Shown here one piece after another: positions 1 to 8,451 of a stretch of DNA of 64,000 bases (positions are counted from its first letter, which is position 1; each line of letters starts with the position of its first letter). Source of the DNA: Streptomyces sp. 1-11 (lineage in GTDB: Bacteria > Actinomycetota > Actinomycetes > Streptomycetales > Streptomycetaceae). The position numbers and the translations under genes were made by a program. The stretch spans positions 310,001 through 374,000 of the forward strand of contig NZ_BJTV01000003.1 in assembly GCF_007176755.1 (NCBI RefSeq), read 5' to 3'. A model generated the notes under the pieces. That model was not told the origin of the DNA. It searched no databases and worked only from the letters and a program-made list of their open reading frames with translations.

Positions 1-1
1 G

Positions 2-280
2 GGCGGCGGGCTGCTCGCCCTCGCCCTCGTCGTCGGCCGCGGCCTCACCCTCGACGGCCTGGCCGACGGCGTGTCCCGCCCGGCCGCGGGAGCGGTCTAC
101 GACGCCCTGACCGGCACCCTGCGCACGGCCTCCTGGCTGCTGATCGGCCTCGGCCTCGCGGTCGCCCTCGCCGCTCTGCTCACCCGCCGGCTGCGGTCGT
201 CCCGTCCCGCGCGACGCCGGCGAGGGTCCGCAGCGCCCACGCCAGCCGATGCTCCGGAGCCGAGCCGAGCCCGAGTCTGA
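2..280 (+). CDS. C-terminal part of a membrane protein (start lies upstream of the window)
   Basis: The frame is open from the first bases, so only the last 92 residues are visible. They hold a Leu/Ala/Val-rich stretch at the window edge and a clear membrane helix around visible residues 40-60 (SWLLIGLGLAVALAALL). An Arg-rich tail follows, which the positive-inside rule would place in the cytoplasm. No family can be named from this fragment. The last 101 bp overlap the 3' end of the convergent MocR-type gene, so one of the two may end or be expressed differently than drawn. An internal GTG at 71 could start a short protein, but the frame has no stop before it. Confidence 0.6.
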   Translation, partial: GGGLLALALVVGRGLTLDGLADGVSRPAAGAVYDALTGTLRTASWLLIGLGLAVALAALLTRRLRSSRPARRRRGSAAPTPADAPEPSRARV

Positions 281-1526
281 CCGCGTCCGGCGTACGGCTC
301 GGGTCCACCCGGAAGGCCGTGCCCGGGGTCACCGCGATCCCGTGCGCCCGGGCCGCCGCGGTGAAGGTGTCCGCCCGCCAGGGCGCGGGCAGCCGCCACC
401 AGGCGAAGTAGGCGGCCGGGTCGGACCGTACGGCGAAGCCGGCCAGCTCCTCGGCGACCAGCCGCTGCCTGCGGGCGGCGTCCCGCCGCTTGGCGTCGAC
501 CAGCCGCGCCACGGTCCCGTCGCCGATCCACCGTACGGCCGCCTCCAGCGCGAAGGAACCCGCGCTCCAGCCGCCGGACCTGATCGCGCGCGCCACCGCC
601 TCCGCCCGCCCGGCCGGCACCGCGGCGAACCCCGCCGTGAGCCCTGGCGCGACCCGCTTGGACAGCCCGTCGACCAGGTGCACGAGGTCCGGGGCCAGGG
701 CGGCCAGCGGCGGCGGTCCGGCCGGTCGCAGGAAGGACCAGATCCGGTCCTCCACGACCGGTATCCCCAGGCTGTGGACGACGTCGGCCAGCCGGGCCCG
801 GCGCTCGGCGTCCATGGTCAGCGAGGTCGGGTTGTGCAGGGTCGGCTGGAGGTAGAGGGCGGACAGCGGGGCGGTGCGGTGGGCCGCCGCGACCGACTCG
901 GCGAGCGGTCCGCCGTCGTCGGCCGCGAGCGGGACGAGGACGCAGCCGAGCCGGCCCGCGATCTCCTTGACCAGCGGATACGTCAGCGGCTCCACACCGA
1001 CCCGGCCGCCCGGCCGGACCAGGGAGGCGAGGGTGGCGGCGATGGCCTGGCGGGCGTTGCCGGTGAAGAGCAGCCCCGCCGGGTCGGGCCGCCAGCCGTC
1101 CGTGGCCAGCAGCGCGCCGACCGCCTCCCGGGCGGCCTCGGTGCCGGCGGCCGCGGCGGGCCGCAGCGCCCCGGTCAGCGCGTCCGGCCGCAGCAGCGAC
1201 GCGAGCGCGGGGGCCAGCAGCTCCGACTGGCCGGGCGCCGACGGGTAGTTCAGCTCCAGGTTCACGGGCGTGGCCGCGGACGCCTCGGTCAGCGACCGGC
1301 CCGGCTGCCCGTCCGGCTCGGCGGCCCGCACGAACGTGCCGCGCCCGACCTCGCCCACCACCAGCCCCCGGCGCACGAGTTCGGCGTACACCCGGCCCGC
1401 CGTCGAGGCGGCGATCCCGTGCCGCCTGGCGAACGCCCGCTGCGGCGGCAGCCGTTGTCCCGGCCGGAGCCGCCCGGAGCCGATGTCGGCGGTGATCCGG
1501 TCGGCGATGCGCCGGCAGTCCTCCAC
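180..1526 (-). CDS. MocR/PdxR-type transcriptional regulator (GntR HTH fused to aminotransferase-like domain)
   Basis: This 448-residue protein joins an N-terminal GntR winged helix (about residues 5-68, ending GRGTFV) to a fold-type I aminotransferase-like domain (about 90-445). PLP-site residues are recognisable: the NP pair in LHNPTS (N232), Asp in VVEDRIW (D260) and the Schiff-base lysine in DGLSKR (K290). MocR proteins sense PLP or a PLP adduct and usually bind direct repeats in a divergent promoter. The start is GTG at 1524-1526, preceded by an AGGGGG ribosome-binding site. It is divergent from the alpha/beta hydrolase, with an 11-bp direct repeat in the shared 88-bp gap, so it probably controls that gene and itself. 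The effector and target reaction are unknown. Confidence 0.88.
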   Translation of the reverse strand: MEDCRRIADRITADIGSGRLRPGQRLPPQRAFARRHGIAASTAGRVYAELVRRGLVVGEVGRGTFVRAAEPDGQPGRSLTEASAATPVNLELNYPSAPGQSELLAPALASLLRPDALTGALRPAAAAGTEAAREAVGALLATDGWRPDPAGLLFTGNARQAIAATLASLVRPGGRVGVEPLTYPLVKEIAGRLGCVLVPLAADDGGPLAESVAAAHRTAPLSALYLQPTLHNPTSLTMDAERRARLADVVHSLGIPVVEDRIWSFLRPAGPPPLAALAPDLVHLVDGLSKRVAPGLTAGFAAVPAGRAEAVARAIRSGGWSAGSFALEAAVRWIGDGTVARLVDAKRRDAARRQRLVAEELAGFAVRSDPAAYFAWWRLPAPWRADTFTAAARAHGIAVTPGTAFRVDPSRTPDAVRLGLGSAPEHRLAWALRTLAGVARDGTTAAGG

Positions 1527-1553
1527 AAGTCCCCCTGTCGGCAGTCGCCTTGG

Positions 1554-1587
1554 ATTGCACCGAGGGCAAAGATTTTATTGCACCGAG
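1554..1587. promoter_or_regulatory. Direct-repeat operator candidate for the MocR-type regulator
   Basis: The 11-mer ATTGCACCGAG occurs exactly at 1554-1564 and again at 1577-1587, 23 bp start to start (about two helical turns). It lies between the divergent regulator (start 1526) and hydrolase (start 1615). MocR-family dimers are known to bind head-to-tail repeats, so this is the natural operator. Binding itself is inferred. Confidence 0.6.
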
Positions 1588-1614
1588 AAGACGGGGAACC
1601 CTAGGGTCGATCAC

Positions 1615-2418
1615 ATGCCCCCCTTCCTCGCATACGATGACAAAAACCTCGGAACCTCCGCCCGCACCCCGCTCGTGCTCGTCCACGGCCACCCCTTCGA
1701 CCGCACGATGTGGGCTCCGCAACTGGCCTCGTTCGCAGACGGGCGCCGGGTGATCGCCCCCGACCTGCGCGGCTACGGCGCCTCCCCGGTGACCCCCGGC
1801 ACCGTCCCGCTCTCCCGCCACGCCCGAGACATCGAGGAACTGCTCGGCTTCCTGGAGGTGGACGCCTTCGTCCTGGCCGGGCTGTCGATGGGCGGCCAGA
1901 TCGCCATGGAGTGCTGCGCCCGCCTCGGCGACCGCGTACGGGGCCTGGTCCTCGCGGACACCTTCCCCGACCCCGAGACACCAGAGGGCAGGCGGGCCCG
2001 CACCGCCCTGGCCGGCCGGCTGCTCGCCGAGGGCATGCGCGGCTACGCCGACGAGGTCCTGGAGAAGATGGTCGCCCCCTACGCCGACCCCCAGGTCAAG
2101 GCCCATGTGCACGGCATGATGACGGCCACCTCCCCGGAGGGCGCCGCGGCCTCCCTGCGCGGCCGCGCCGAACGCCCCGACTACCGCCCGCTGCTGACCC
2201 GCGTCACCGTTCCGGCACTGGTCGTGGTGGGCGCCGACGACACCTTCACCCCGGTCGCCGACGCGCGGGCCATGCACGCGCTGCTGCCCGACTCCACCCT
2301 GCACGTGTCCGAGGGCGCTGCCCACATGCCGAACCTGGAGCGGCCCGAGGAGTTCAACGAGGTGCTGGGACGGTTCCTGGCCCGGCTGGACGCGGCGCCC
2401 ACAGGCCCCACCGGGTGA
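1615..2418 (+). CDS. Alpha/beta hydrolase (enol-lactonase/esterase-like)
   Basis: This 267-residue single-domain alpha/beta hydrolase has the full triad: nucleophile elbow GLSMGG (S91), acid in GADDTFTP (about D208) and histidine in EGAAHMPNLE (H237). The oxyanion segment is HGHPFDRTMW near residue 24. The layout resembles 3-oxoadipate enol-lactonases and general esterases, but the substrate cannot be assigned. There is no signal peptide, so it is cytoplasmic. ATG at 1615 is chosen because homology begins just after it. The long open frame upstream runs antisense through the regulator gene. It is probably controlled by the divergent MocR-type regulator. Confidence 0.85.
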   Translation: MPPFLAYDDKNLGTSARTPLVLVHGHPFDRTMWAPQLASFADGRRVIAPDLRGYGASPVTPGTVPLSRHARDIEELLGFLEVDAFVLAGLSMGGQIAMECCARLGDRVRGLVLADTFPDPETPEGRRARTALAGRLLAEGMRGYADEVLEKMVAPYADPQVKAHVHGMMTATSPEGAAASLRGRAERPDYRPLLTRVTVPALVVVGADDTFTPVADARAMHALLPDSTLHVSEGAAHMPNLERPEEFNEVLGRFLARLDAAPTGPTG

Positions 2419-2544
2419 CCGTCACCCCGGCCGACGCCGCCCCCGGCTGTCGCAGGGACCGAAAAGCAACCTCGGGCCGCTAACCTTACGTGTCCGTCCT
2501 GGCCAGGGATTAACGGGTACCAACTCACGCAAAGGGTTGCGCAC

Positions 2545-4494
2545 ATGGGCATTCTCACTCTCCTGCGGAACGCATTCGGCCGGGGGCGCAAGGCGCGCAC
2601 CGCCGAAGCAGAGGGTGCGGACCGACGTCCGTCGCAGGAACCGGAGCCGACGACCACCACCGACCCGGCCCCTACCGCCCAGGTCCCCGAGCCCCGCACC
2701 TCGTCCCCCGACGAGCACGAACTGGTCTCGGCCGCCTTCGACAACATCACGGTCCCCCACCAGGCCACCGACCGCGCCCCGGAACCCGAACTCGTCCTCG
2801 ACCTCACCCCGGAACCGGCCCCCGAGCCGGAGCCGACAGAGGCAGCAGCCGAGGCCACCGAGGCAGCGGCCCAGGCCGAGACGGCAGCGAAGGCGGAAGC
2901 GACGACCGAGCCGGAGCCGACACCTCAGCCGGCCACCGACCCCGCCCCGACCGAACCCAAGCCCAACCCGACAGCCGAGGCCGAGCCGAAGACCGAGGCC
3001 ACGCCGGAGGCAGAGGCCGAGGCAGAGGCAGAGGCCGAGGCAGAGGCAGAGGCCGAGCCTGAGGCGGAGGCCACGCCGGAGGCAGCAGCGGCAGAGACCG
3101 AGCCGGACGAAGCCAAGGCGGAACCGAAGGCCAAGGCCAAGGCCGAGCCTGAGGCGGAGGCCACGCCTGAGGCAGCAGAGGCAGAGCCGAGCGAAGCCGA
3201 GGCGGAGCCGAAGGCCGAGGCCGAGCCCGAGGCGGACGCGAGCGAGGCGAAGCCGAACGAGGCGACTGACGCAGACCCGGCGGCGGAAGCGAAGGCTGAG
3301 GCCGAGCCGGAGCCGGAGCCGGAGCCGGAGGTTAAGGCCGAGACCGAAGCCGAGGCGAAGCCCGAGCCCGAGCCCGAGGCTGAGCCGGAGCCCGAGCCCG
3401 AGGCGAAGCCCGAAGCCAAGCCGGAGCCCGAGGCAAAAGCTGAATCGAAGGCCGAGCCGGAGGTGAAGCCCGAGCCCGAGGCGAAGGCCGAGGCCAAGCC
3501 GGCCCCCGAGACGACGCCAGAGCCCGTGGCAGAGCCCGAGCCGACCCCGCAGTCCGTCTCGGAACCGGCCAAGGCGGCCACGGAGCCGGAGCTCCCCGCA
3601 TCGACGCCGACGCAGGCCGAGGCGGAGCCGAAGGCCTCCACCCCCGAGCCGCAAGCCGCCGACGGCGAGGACACCCCACAGGCGTCACCCGCACCCGACA
3701 ACGAGAGCCGCACGGGTGGTGCGGGTGGGAACGATCCCGCCGAAGGCGAAGCCGAGGCGACCGAGCCGCAGGCACCCTCCGCCGAAACAACTCCGGCACC
3801 CCCCGCCGAATCAACCCCGGCACCCGAACCCGCAACCCCCCTCACCAAAATCAACTCCCGCACCCCCTCCCTCACCACCGCCTACAACGCAGCCACCACC
3901 ACCCTCGAAAAGCACAACCTCACCGGCACCCGAGCGAAGCTCTACCTCGTCCTCGACCGCTCCGCGAGCATGCGCCCGTACTACAAGGACGGCTCCGCCC
4001 AGGCCCTCGCCGACCAGACCCTCGCCCTCGCCGCGCACCTCGACCCCGAGGCCACGGTCCACGTCGTCCTCTTCTCCACCGAGATCGACGGCACCACCGA
4101 CCTCACCCTCGCCGAGGGCCACGAGACGAAGATCGACGACATCCACGCGAGCCTCGGCCGCATGGGCCGTACCAGCTACCACGCCGCCGTGGAAGCCGTA
4201 CTCGCCCACCACGAGAAGAACAACGAAGCCGGTACCCCCGTCCTGGTGGTCTTCCAGACGGACGGCGCCCCCGACGCCAAGACCCCCGCGACCCAGTCCC
4301 TCACCGAGGCCGCGAAGAAGCACCCCGGCGTCTTCTTCTCCTTCGTCGCCTTCGGCGAGCACGACAACAAGGCCTTCGACTACCTGCGCAAACTGAAGAC
4401 CGACAACACGTCCTTCTTCCACGCCGGCCCCACCCCCCGCGAGCTCACGGACACCGAGCTCTACGAGGGCCTGCTGGCGGCCTGGCGCCCGTAA
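2545..4494 (+). CDS. von Willebrand factor A protein, TerF-like, with long acidic low-complexity arm
   Basis: The 649-residue protein starts [16 protein letters not shown], continues as about 330 residues of Ala/Glu/Pro/Lys low complexity, and ends in a VWA domain (about 440-649). The metal-ion-dependent adhesion site is intact: DRSAS (D471), a Thr/Ser in GRTSY and DGAPD (about 573). The segment around [19 protein letters not shown] resembles the VWA domain of TerF-type tellurium-resistance/stress proteins, which are cytoplasmic. No signal peptide is seen. The basic N-terminus followed by a negatively charged flexible arm suggests a tethered or scaffold role, which is inference. ATG 2545 opens the conserved N-terminal motif. 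No ter genes are adjacent. Confidence 0.8.
   Translation: MGILTLLRNAFGRGRKARTAEAEGADRRPSQEPEPTTTTDPAPTAQVPEPRTSSPDEHELVSAAFDNITVPHQATDRAPEPELVLDLTPEPAPEPEPTEAAAEATEAAAQAETAAKAEATTEPEPTPQPATDPAPTEPKPNPTAEAEPKTEATPEAEAEAEAEAEAEAEAEPEAEATPEAAAAETEPDEAKAEPKAKAKAEPEAEATPEAAEAEPSEAEAEPKAEAEPEADASEAKPNEATDADPAAEAKAEAEPEPEPEPEVKAETEAEAKPEPEPEAEPEPEPEAKPEAKPEPEAKAESKAEPEVKPEPEAKAEAKPAPETTPEPVAEPEPTPQSVSEPAKAATEPELPASTPTQAEAEPKASTPEPQAADGEDTPQASPAPDNESRTGGAGGNDPAEGEAEATEPQAPSAETTPAPPAESTPAPEPATPLTKINSRTPSLTTAYNAATTTLEKHNLTGTRAKLYLVLDRSASMRPYYKDGSAQALADQTLALAAHLDPEATVHVVLFSTEIDGTTDLTLAEGHETKIDDIHASLGRMGRTSYHAAVEAVLAHHEKNNEAGTPVLVVFQTDGAPDAKTPATQSLTEAAKKHPGVFFSFVAFGEHDNKAFDYLRKLKTDNTSFFHAGPTPRELTDTELYEGLLAAWRP
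2800..3660 (+). repeat. Ala/Glu/Pro/Lys-coding simple-sequence region inside the VWA gene
   Basis: The coding strand is built from short in-frame units such as GAGGCAGAGGCC, GAGCCGGAG and AAGGCC. They give runs of alternating Ala-Glu and Pro-Glu, for example at 3007-3060 and 3298-3420. Such sequence changes length easily by slippage, so the arm length is likely to vary between strains. All units stay in frame in the copy seen here. Confidence 0.8.
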
Positions 4495-4530
4495 CACCCG
4501 GTAGCAAAGCACAACGCGCCGGCACGACGG

Positions 4531-4574
4531 ATGCCGCCCGCTTCTCACCCCGCAAAACGGGAGGCGGGCGGCAT
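4531..4574 (+). terminator. Strong stem-loop between the VWA gene and metG
   Basis: An 11-bp perfect arm (ATGCCGCCCGC at 4531-4541, complement at 4564-4574) extends inward by five more pairs including two G-U, around a 12-nt loop. There is no T-run, as is usual for streptomycete terminators. It ends 60 bp before metG and could also shape the metG leader. Confidence 0.65.
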
Positions 4575-4633
4575 ACACATGTCGGCTACGATTTCAAGGT
4601 TCGCAAAACAACCCGACCTGGGAGCAGCCCCCG

Positions 4634-6349
4634 ATGGCTCGACACCTCATCACCAGCGCCCTTCCGTATATCAACGGGATCAAGCACCTGGGCAACATGG
4701 TGGGGTCCATGCTCCCGGCGGACGTGTACTCCCGGTACCTTCGCCAGCGCGGCCACGACGTCCTGTACATCTGCGCCACGGACGAGCACGGCACCCCCGC
4801 CGAGCTGGCCGCGAAGGAGCAGGGCCTCGCGGTGGACGCGTTCTGCGCCCAGGCGCACGACGCGCAGAAGGCGGTGTACGACGGTTTCGCGCTGGCCTTC
4901 GACTACTTCGGCCGCAGCTCCTCCGCGGAGAACCGGGACATCACCCAGCACTTCGCACGCAAGCTCAACGAGAACGGCTTCATCGAAGAGCGCGCCATCC
5001 GCCAGGTGTACAGCCCCGCCGACGGCCGCTTCCTCCCGGACCGCTATGTCGAGGGCACCTGCCCTCACTGCGGCTACGACAAGGCCCGCGGCGACCAGTG
5101 CGAGAACTGCACGCGTGTCCTGGACCCGACCGACCTGATCAACCCGCGTTCGGCGATCTCCGGCTCCACCGACCTGGAGGTCCGCGAGACCAAGCACCTC
5201 TTCCTGCTGCAGTCGAAGCTGCAGCACGAGGTCGAGGAGTGGGTTGCGCGGCACGAGGACGACTGGCCGCAGCTCGCCTCCTCCATCGCCCGCAAGTGGC
5301 TGAACGAGGGCCTGCACGACCGCGCGATCACCCGTGACCTGGACTGGGGTGTCCCCGTGCCCGCCGACACCTGGCCGGAGCTGGCGGCCGAGGGCAAGGT
5401 CTTCTACGTCTGGTTCGACGCCCCGATCGAGTACATCGGCGCGACGAAGGAGTGGGCGGACCAGGACCCGGAGAACCGGGACTGGAAGTCGTGGTGGTAC
5501 GACGTGGACACCGAGGTCCGCTACACCGAGTTCATGGCCAAGGACAACGTCCCCTTCCACACCGTGATGTTCCCGGCCACCGAGCTGGGCGTGCGTGAGC
5601 CGTGGAAGAAGGTCGACTACGTCAAGGCCTTCAACTGGCTCACGTACTACGGCGGCAAGTTCTCCACCTCGCAGAAGCGGGGCGTCTTCACCGACCAGGC
5701 GCTGGACATCCTGCCCGCCGACTACTGGCGCTACTTCCTGATCGCCAACGCCCCCGAGTCGGACGACTCGTCCTTCACCTGGGAGCACTTCACCGCCACG
5801 GTCAACAAGGACCTCGCCGACACCCTCGGCAACTTCGTCAACCGGGTCCTGTCCTTCTCCCGCAAGCGCTTCGGCGACGACGTGCCCGCGGGCGGCGAGC
5901 CCGGCGAGGCCGAGGCGAAGCTCGGCGAGGAGATCGCACGCCTCCTGGCGGAGTACGAGGTGCAGATGGAGGCGCTCCAGTTCCGCAAGGCCGCGGCCGC
6001 CCTGCGCGCCCTGTGGTCGGCGGGCAACTCCTACCTCGAGGAGAAGGCCCCCTGGCTGGAGATCAAGACGAACAAGGACGGCGCGGCCCTCACCCTGCGC
6101 ACGGCGATGAACCTGATCCACCTGTACGCGGTGGTCTCCGAGCCCTTCATCCCGACGACGGTGAAGGCGATGCGCGAGGCGTTCTCCCTCGAGAACGACA
6201 CGGCGACGTGGGTGACGGCGGCCGAGGCGAAGTCCCTCCGCGCCGTCCCCGCCGGCACCCCCTTCACCGTCCCGCCGGTCCTCTTCGCCAAGCTCACGGA
6301 CGAGGACCTGGCGAACTACAAGGAGCGCTTCGGCGGCGAAGAGGGCTGA
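4634..6349 (+). CDS. metG: Methionyl-tRNA synthetase
   Basis: This 571-residue class I synthetase charges tRNA-Met with methionine in the cytoplasm and is essential. The N-terminus [14 protein letters not shown] carries the HIGH-type signature. A zinc knuckle CPHCGY...CENC lies around residues 143-160, and the KMSKS-type loop appears as FSTSQKRG near residue 343. The anticodon-binding helical domain fills the C-terminal part, and there is no appended EMAP-like tRNA-binding domain. Length and motif order fit a complete enzyme. ATG 4634 gives the canonical [12 protein letters not shown] start. It is flanked on both sides by strong stem-loops, indicating a single-gene transcript. Confidence 0.96.
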   Translation: MARHLITSALPYINGIKHLGNMVGSMLPADVYSRYLRQRGHDVLYICATDEHGTPAELAAKEQGLAVDAFCAQAHDAQKAVYDGFALAFDYFGRSSSAENRDITQHFARKLNENGFIEERAIRQVYSPADGRFLPDRYVEGTCPHCGYDKARGDQCENCTRVLDPTDLINPRSAISGSTDLEVRETKHLFLLQSKLQHEVEEWVARHEDDWPQLASSIARKWLNEGLHDRAITRDLDWGVPVPADTWPELAAEGKVFYVWFDAPIEYIGATKEWADQDPENRDWKSWWYDVDTEVRYTEFMAKDNVPFHTVMFPATELGVREPWKKVDYVKAFNWLTYYGGKFSTSQKRGVFTDQALDILPADYWRYFLIANAPESDDSSFTWEHFTATVNKDLADTLGNFVNRVLSFSRKRFGDDVPAGGEPGEAEAKLGEEIARLLAEYEVQMEALQFRKAAAALRALWSAGNSYLEEKAPWLEIKTNKDGAALTLRTAMNLIHLYAVVSEPFIPTTVKAMREAFSLENDTATWVTAAEAKSLRAVPAGTPFTVPPVLFAKLTDEDLANYKERFGGEEG

Positions 6350-6361
6350 CCGTGACGGTCA
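6347..6361 (+). other. Palindrome overlapping the metG stop codon
   Basis: TGACCGT-G-ACGGTCA is a 15-bp palindrome whose first three bases are the metG stop codon. It could form a small stem ahead of the main terminator at 6415-6445. Its role is unknown. Confidence 0.4.
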
Positions 6362-6414
6362 CCGGGGAGGCACTCCTCTCCCGGCGGCCGGCGTAACCCA
6401 TCCGCACATCGGCA

Positions 6415-6445
6415 GAGGCCCGGAAACATCTCGTTTCCGGGCCTC
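6415..6445 (+). terminator. metG transcription terminator
   Basis: A perfect 13-bp stem (GAGGCCCGGAAAC at 6415-6427, complement at 6433-6445) closes a 5-nt loop 66 bp after the metG stop codon. Confidence 0.8.
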
Positions 6446-6546
6446 CGCGTGTTCCCGGACCCCGGACAAGGAGACGTGAACGTTCCTTCCTTACCCGAAC
6501 GGGTGAACCATCCTCATAGCGCAACATCGGGGCCCCTTGACCTGCC

Positions 6547-6559
6547 TACGTTGGCCGCA
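6547..6559 (+). promoter_or_regulatory. Possible leaderless promoter (-10 TACGTT) for the Rpn-like gene
   Basis: TACGTT at 6547-6552 ends 6 nt before the ATG at 6559, and no Shine-Dalgarno sequence is present. A transcript starting at or just before the ATG would be leaderless, a common arrangement in streptomycetes. No clear -35 element is seen. Confidence 0.4.
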
Positions 6560-7464
6560 TGGTCACATCCACCCACGAGGCGTCACACCGGATCTTCCAG
6601 GACAGACCGGAACTCCTCGCCCCCGTCTTCGACCTCCTCGGAGTCCCGATGTCCGCCAAGGCGTCGGTTTCGGTGCTCAGCGCCGACGTGACGGAGATCC
6701 AGCCTCTGGAGAGACGCGTGGACACCGTCCTGCGCGTCGAACCGTCCGACGGGGACGCCTTCCTCCTCGCCGTCGAGACGCAGGGCCGGCGCGACAACCG
6801 CAAGGCGACGAGCTGGTCGTACTACGTGGCATACCTCCAAGAGAAGTTTTGCCTTCCGGTATTGCTCCTCGTCACCTGCACCGACCGGAGCACGGCGGGG
6901 TGGGCGAGCGGCCCGTTCACCTGCGAGGTGCGGGGCTGGACCACTCACAGCACCCATCCGCTGGTTCTGAGCCCGGACAACGTACCGATGATCACCGACC
7001 GGCGCACGGCCGCCCGAAACCTGGCGATGGCGACGTTCTCCGCCATCACGCATAGCAAGAACCCGAAGGCCACAGCCATACTGGAGGCCCTGTTCGGCGC
7101 CCTACGGGAGACAGACCCGCTGACGGCTGTGTACTTCAGCGGCCTACTGGAGATCGGCCTTGGAGACACTCCGGCCCGACAGACATGGAGAAAGCTGATG
7201 GGTTTCACCAACTTCTTCCCCGGCCGGGGCACCCTGCTGGAGGAGACCTTCCTCGAGGGCGAAGCCAGGGGCGAAGCGAAAGCCATTCTTCGCTTCCTCG
7301 AAGCACGCGGCATCTCCGTACCCGAGGAGGCCCGGGACCGCATCGCCAGCTGCACCGACCTCGATCTTCTGAACCACTGGCTGGACCGAACGCCTCACGT
7401 GGAGAGCGTCGACGACCTCTTCGCCGAGGACCCGGAGGCCACCGTGGACCATGGCGGAGCCTGA
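6559..7464 (+). CDS. Rpn-like PD-(D/E)XK nuclease-fold protein
   Basis: This 301-residue protein carries the pattern of recombination-promoting-nuclease (Rpn/YhgA)-like proteins. An Asp lies in the VDTVLRVE strand, followed by the E-x-Q form of the active site in LLAVETQGRRD. A conserved YYVAYLQEKF/LPVLLLVTC core follows. The C-terminal tail (GEARGEAKAILRFLEARGI, then a short helix pair ending SVDDLF) is also typical of the group. Family members cut DNA and are often linked to mobile DNA, but the role in streptomycetes is unknown. Several codons with A or T in the third position (for example around 6840-6865) make the gene slightly less GC-biased than its neighbours. It may be leaderless. Confidence 0.7.
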   Translation: MVTSTHEASHRIFQDRPELLAPVFDLLGVPMSAKASVSVLSADVTEIQPLERRVDTVLRVEPSDGDAFLLAVETQGRRDNRKATSWSYYVAYLQEKFCLPVLLLVTCTDRSTAGWASGPFTCEVRGWTTHSTHPLVLSPDNVPMITDRRTAARNLAMATFSAITHSKNPKATAILEALFGALRETDPLTAVYFSGLLEIGLGDTPARQTWRKLMGFTNFFPGRGTLLEETFLEGEARGEAKAILRFLEARGISVPEEARDRIASCTDLDLLNHWLDRTPHVESVDDLFAEDPEATVDHGGA

Positions 7465-7533
7465 CCGCACGGCGCCGTCCTCCGGGCGGGGCGTCCACGC
7501 GTTCTGCCCGGCTTCTGGCAGAGTACGGATGCC

Positions 7534-8277
7534 GTGACCCCTTCCGAGCCCCAGCGGCGGCTTCTCGCGGACGTTCTCGGCGCAGGCAGCCCGTATGCGC
7601 TGGTGATCGCCGGCGGTTATGCCCTGCAGGCGCACGGGCTGGTGTGCCGTCCGCACGGCAACGTCGACTTCGCCACCGAGAGCCCCAAGGTTATGGAGCA
7701 CATCGTGGCCGCCGTCGATTCCGCCCTGGAGGCGCGTGGGCGCCGGGTGCGGGTCGGGGCCGTCACCGCGCGCACCGCACAGCTCACCGTCACCGACCCG
7801 CCGAGCGGGGAGCCCCTCGTGCTCGCGCTGCACAAGGAGGCCTTCTGGCAGCCGCCCGAGCTGACCGGGTACGGGCCCGCCCTGTCCCTGGAGGACGCCG
7901 TCGGCACGAAGATCCGCGCGCTGTACGACCGGGGTGCGGCCGTGGATCTCGTGGACGCGCGGGCCGCCGCCGCCCGGTTCTCCCTGCCCCGCCTGGAGGA
8001 ACTGGGCCGCCGCCACGCCCACGACCCCTTCGACCTGACCACCCTGCAGTCCCGGCTCACCGGCACGGACTTCTACGCCGACTCCGACTTCCGCCGTTAC
8101 GGCCTGGACGAGCCCCAGGTGCTCGCCCTGCGCGCCTGGGCCCAGCACTGGTCCGACGACATCGCCGAACGGCTGATGGAGGACGGCGCGTCCCCGGACA
8201 CCGAGCCCGATTCCGAGCCGGACCCGGACACGGACCCGGAGGCGGAGGCGGAACCCGGTCCGGACACCGGTGCCTGA
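7534..8277 (+). CDS. AbiEii/AbiGii-like nucleotidyltransferase, probably catalytically degenerate
   Basis: The 247-residue protein shows the DNA polymerase beta-like nucleotidyltransferase layout of AbiEii-type toxins: an AGGYALQAHGL glycine motif near residue 29, then a metal-site strand and a KIRALYDRGAAVDLVD helix. Where the family has D-x-D, this protein has NVD (GNVDFATES). The later carboxylate usually seen just before a K-E pair is replaced (LVLALHKEAFW). From memory of the family, two of three metal ligands are therefore missing, so activity is doubtful. The last 35 residues are Asp/Glu/Pro-rich. No AbiEi-like antitoxin lies next to it. Start GTG at 7534. Confidence 0.65.
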   Translation: MTPSEPQRRLLADVLGAGSPYALVIAGGYALQAHGLVCRPHGNVDFATESPKVMEHIVAAVDSALEARGRRVRVGAVTARTAQLTVTDPPSGEPLVLALHKEAFWQPPELTGYGPALSLEDAVGTKIRALYDRGAAVDLVDARAAAARFSLPRLEELGRRHAHDPFDLTTLQSRLTGTDFYADSDFRRYGLDEPQVLALRAWAQHWSDDIAERLMEDGASPDTEPDSEPDPDTDPEAEAEPGPDTGA

Positions 8278-8280
8278 CCA

Positions 8281-8316
8281 GGCGCCCTCGGTGCCTGGTC
8301 AGGCACCGAGGGCGCC
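8281..8316 (+). terminator. Terminator after the AbiEii-like gene
   Basis: A perfect 17-base arm (8281-8297) and its complement (8300-8316) form one of the strongest stem-loops in the window, starting 4 bp after the stop codon. Confidence 0.85.
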
Positions 8317-8363
8317 GGAAGAGCTCCCGGGAAAGCCCCTGCCGGAACAGTTCTTGACGGCTT

Positions 8364-8397
8364 CTTCATAGGTCCTTCATCACCCCCGATCTACATT
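8364..8397 (+). promoter_or_regulatory. Promoter of the export operon with an 11-bp-phased direct repeat
   Basis: CTTCATA (8364-8370) and CTTCATC (8375-8381) are repeated at exactly 11 bp. They overlap the position of a -35 box for the -10 candidate TACATT (8392-8397). OmpR/PhoB-family regulators bind such 11-bp direct repeats over the -35 region. The response regulator encoded at 14168-14890 is the obvious candidate. The link is inferred. Confidence 0.5.
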
Positions 8398-8400
8398 CGT

Positions 8401-8430
8401 CGCCGCCCGGCCGGAACAGGCCGGGCGGCG
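8401..8430 (+). other. Perfect 12-bp stem-loop in the leader of the export operon
   Basis: CGCCGCCCGGCC (8401-8412), a 6-nt loop and its exact complement (8419-8430) lie between the -10 candidate and the ribosome-binding site. It would be at or very near the 5' end of the transcript, so it could stabilise the mRNA or attenuate transcription. Confidence 0.55.
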
Positions 8431-8451
8431 ACGGCGTGAAGGGGGCACGGG

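Noticed and set aside
97..2325. Long open frame on the minus strand across the hydrolase and regulator genes
   Set aside because: Its translation is low-complexity Arg/Pro/Gly sequence with no family likeness. It is the usual antisense shadow of GC-rich genes.
2925..3878. Ser/Gly-rich open frame antisense to the VWA repeat arm
   Set aside because: It mirrors the Ala/Glu codon repeat and has no ribosome-binding site. The VWA frame carries a real domain downstream.
4495..4633. Riboswitch or T-box upstream of metG
   Set aside because: Only a simple terminator-type stem-loop is visible. No T-box sequence or SAM-riboswitch core could be traced in 139 bp.
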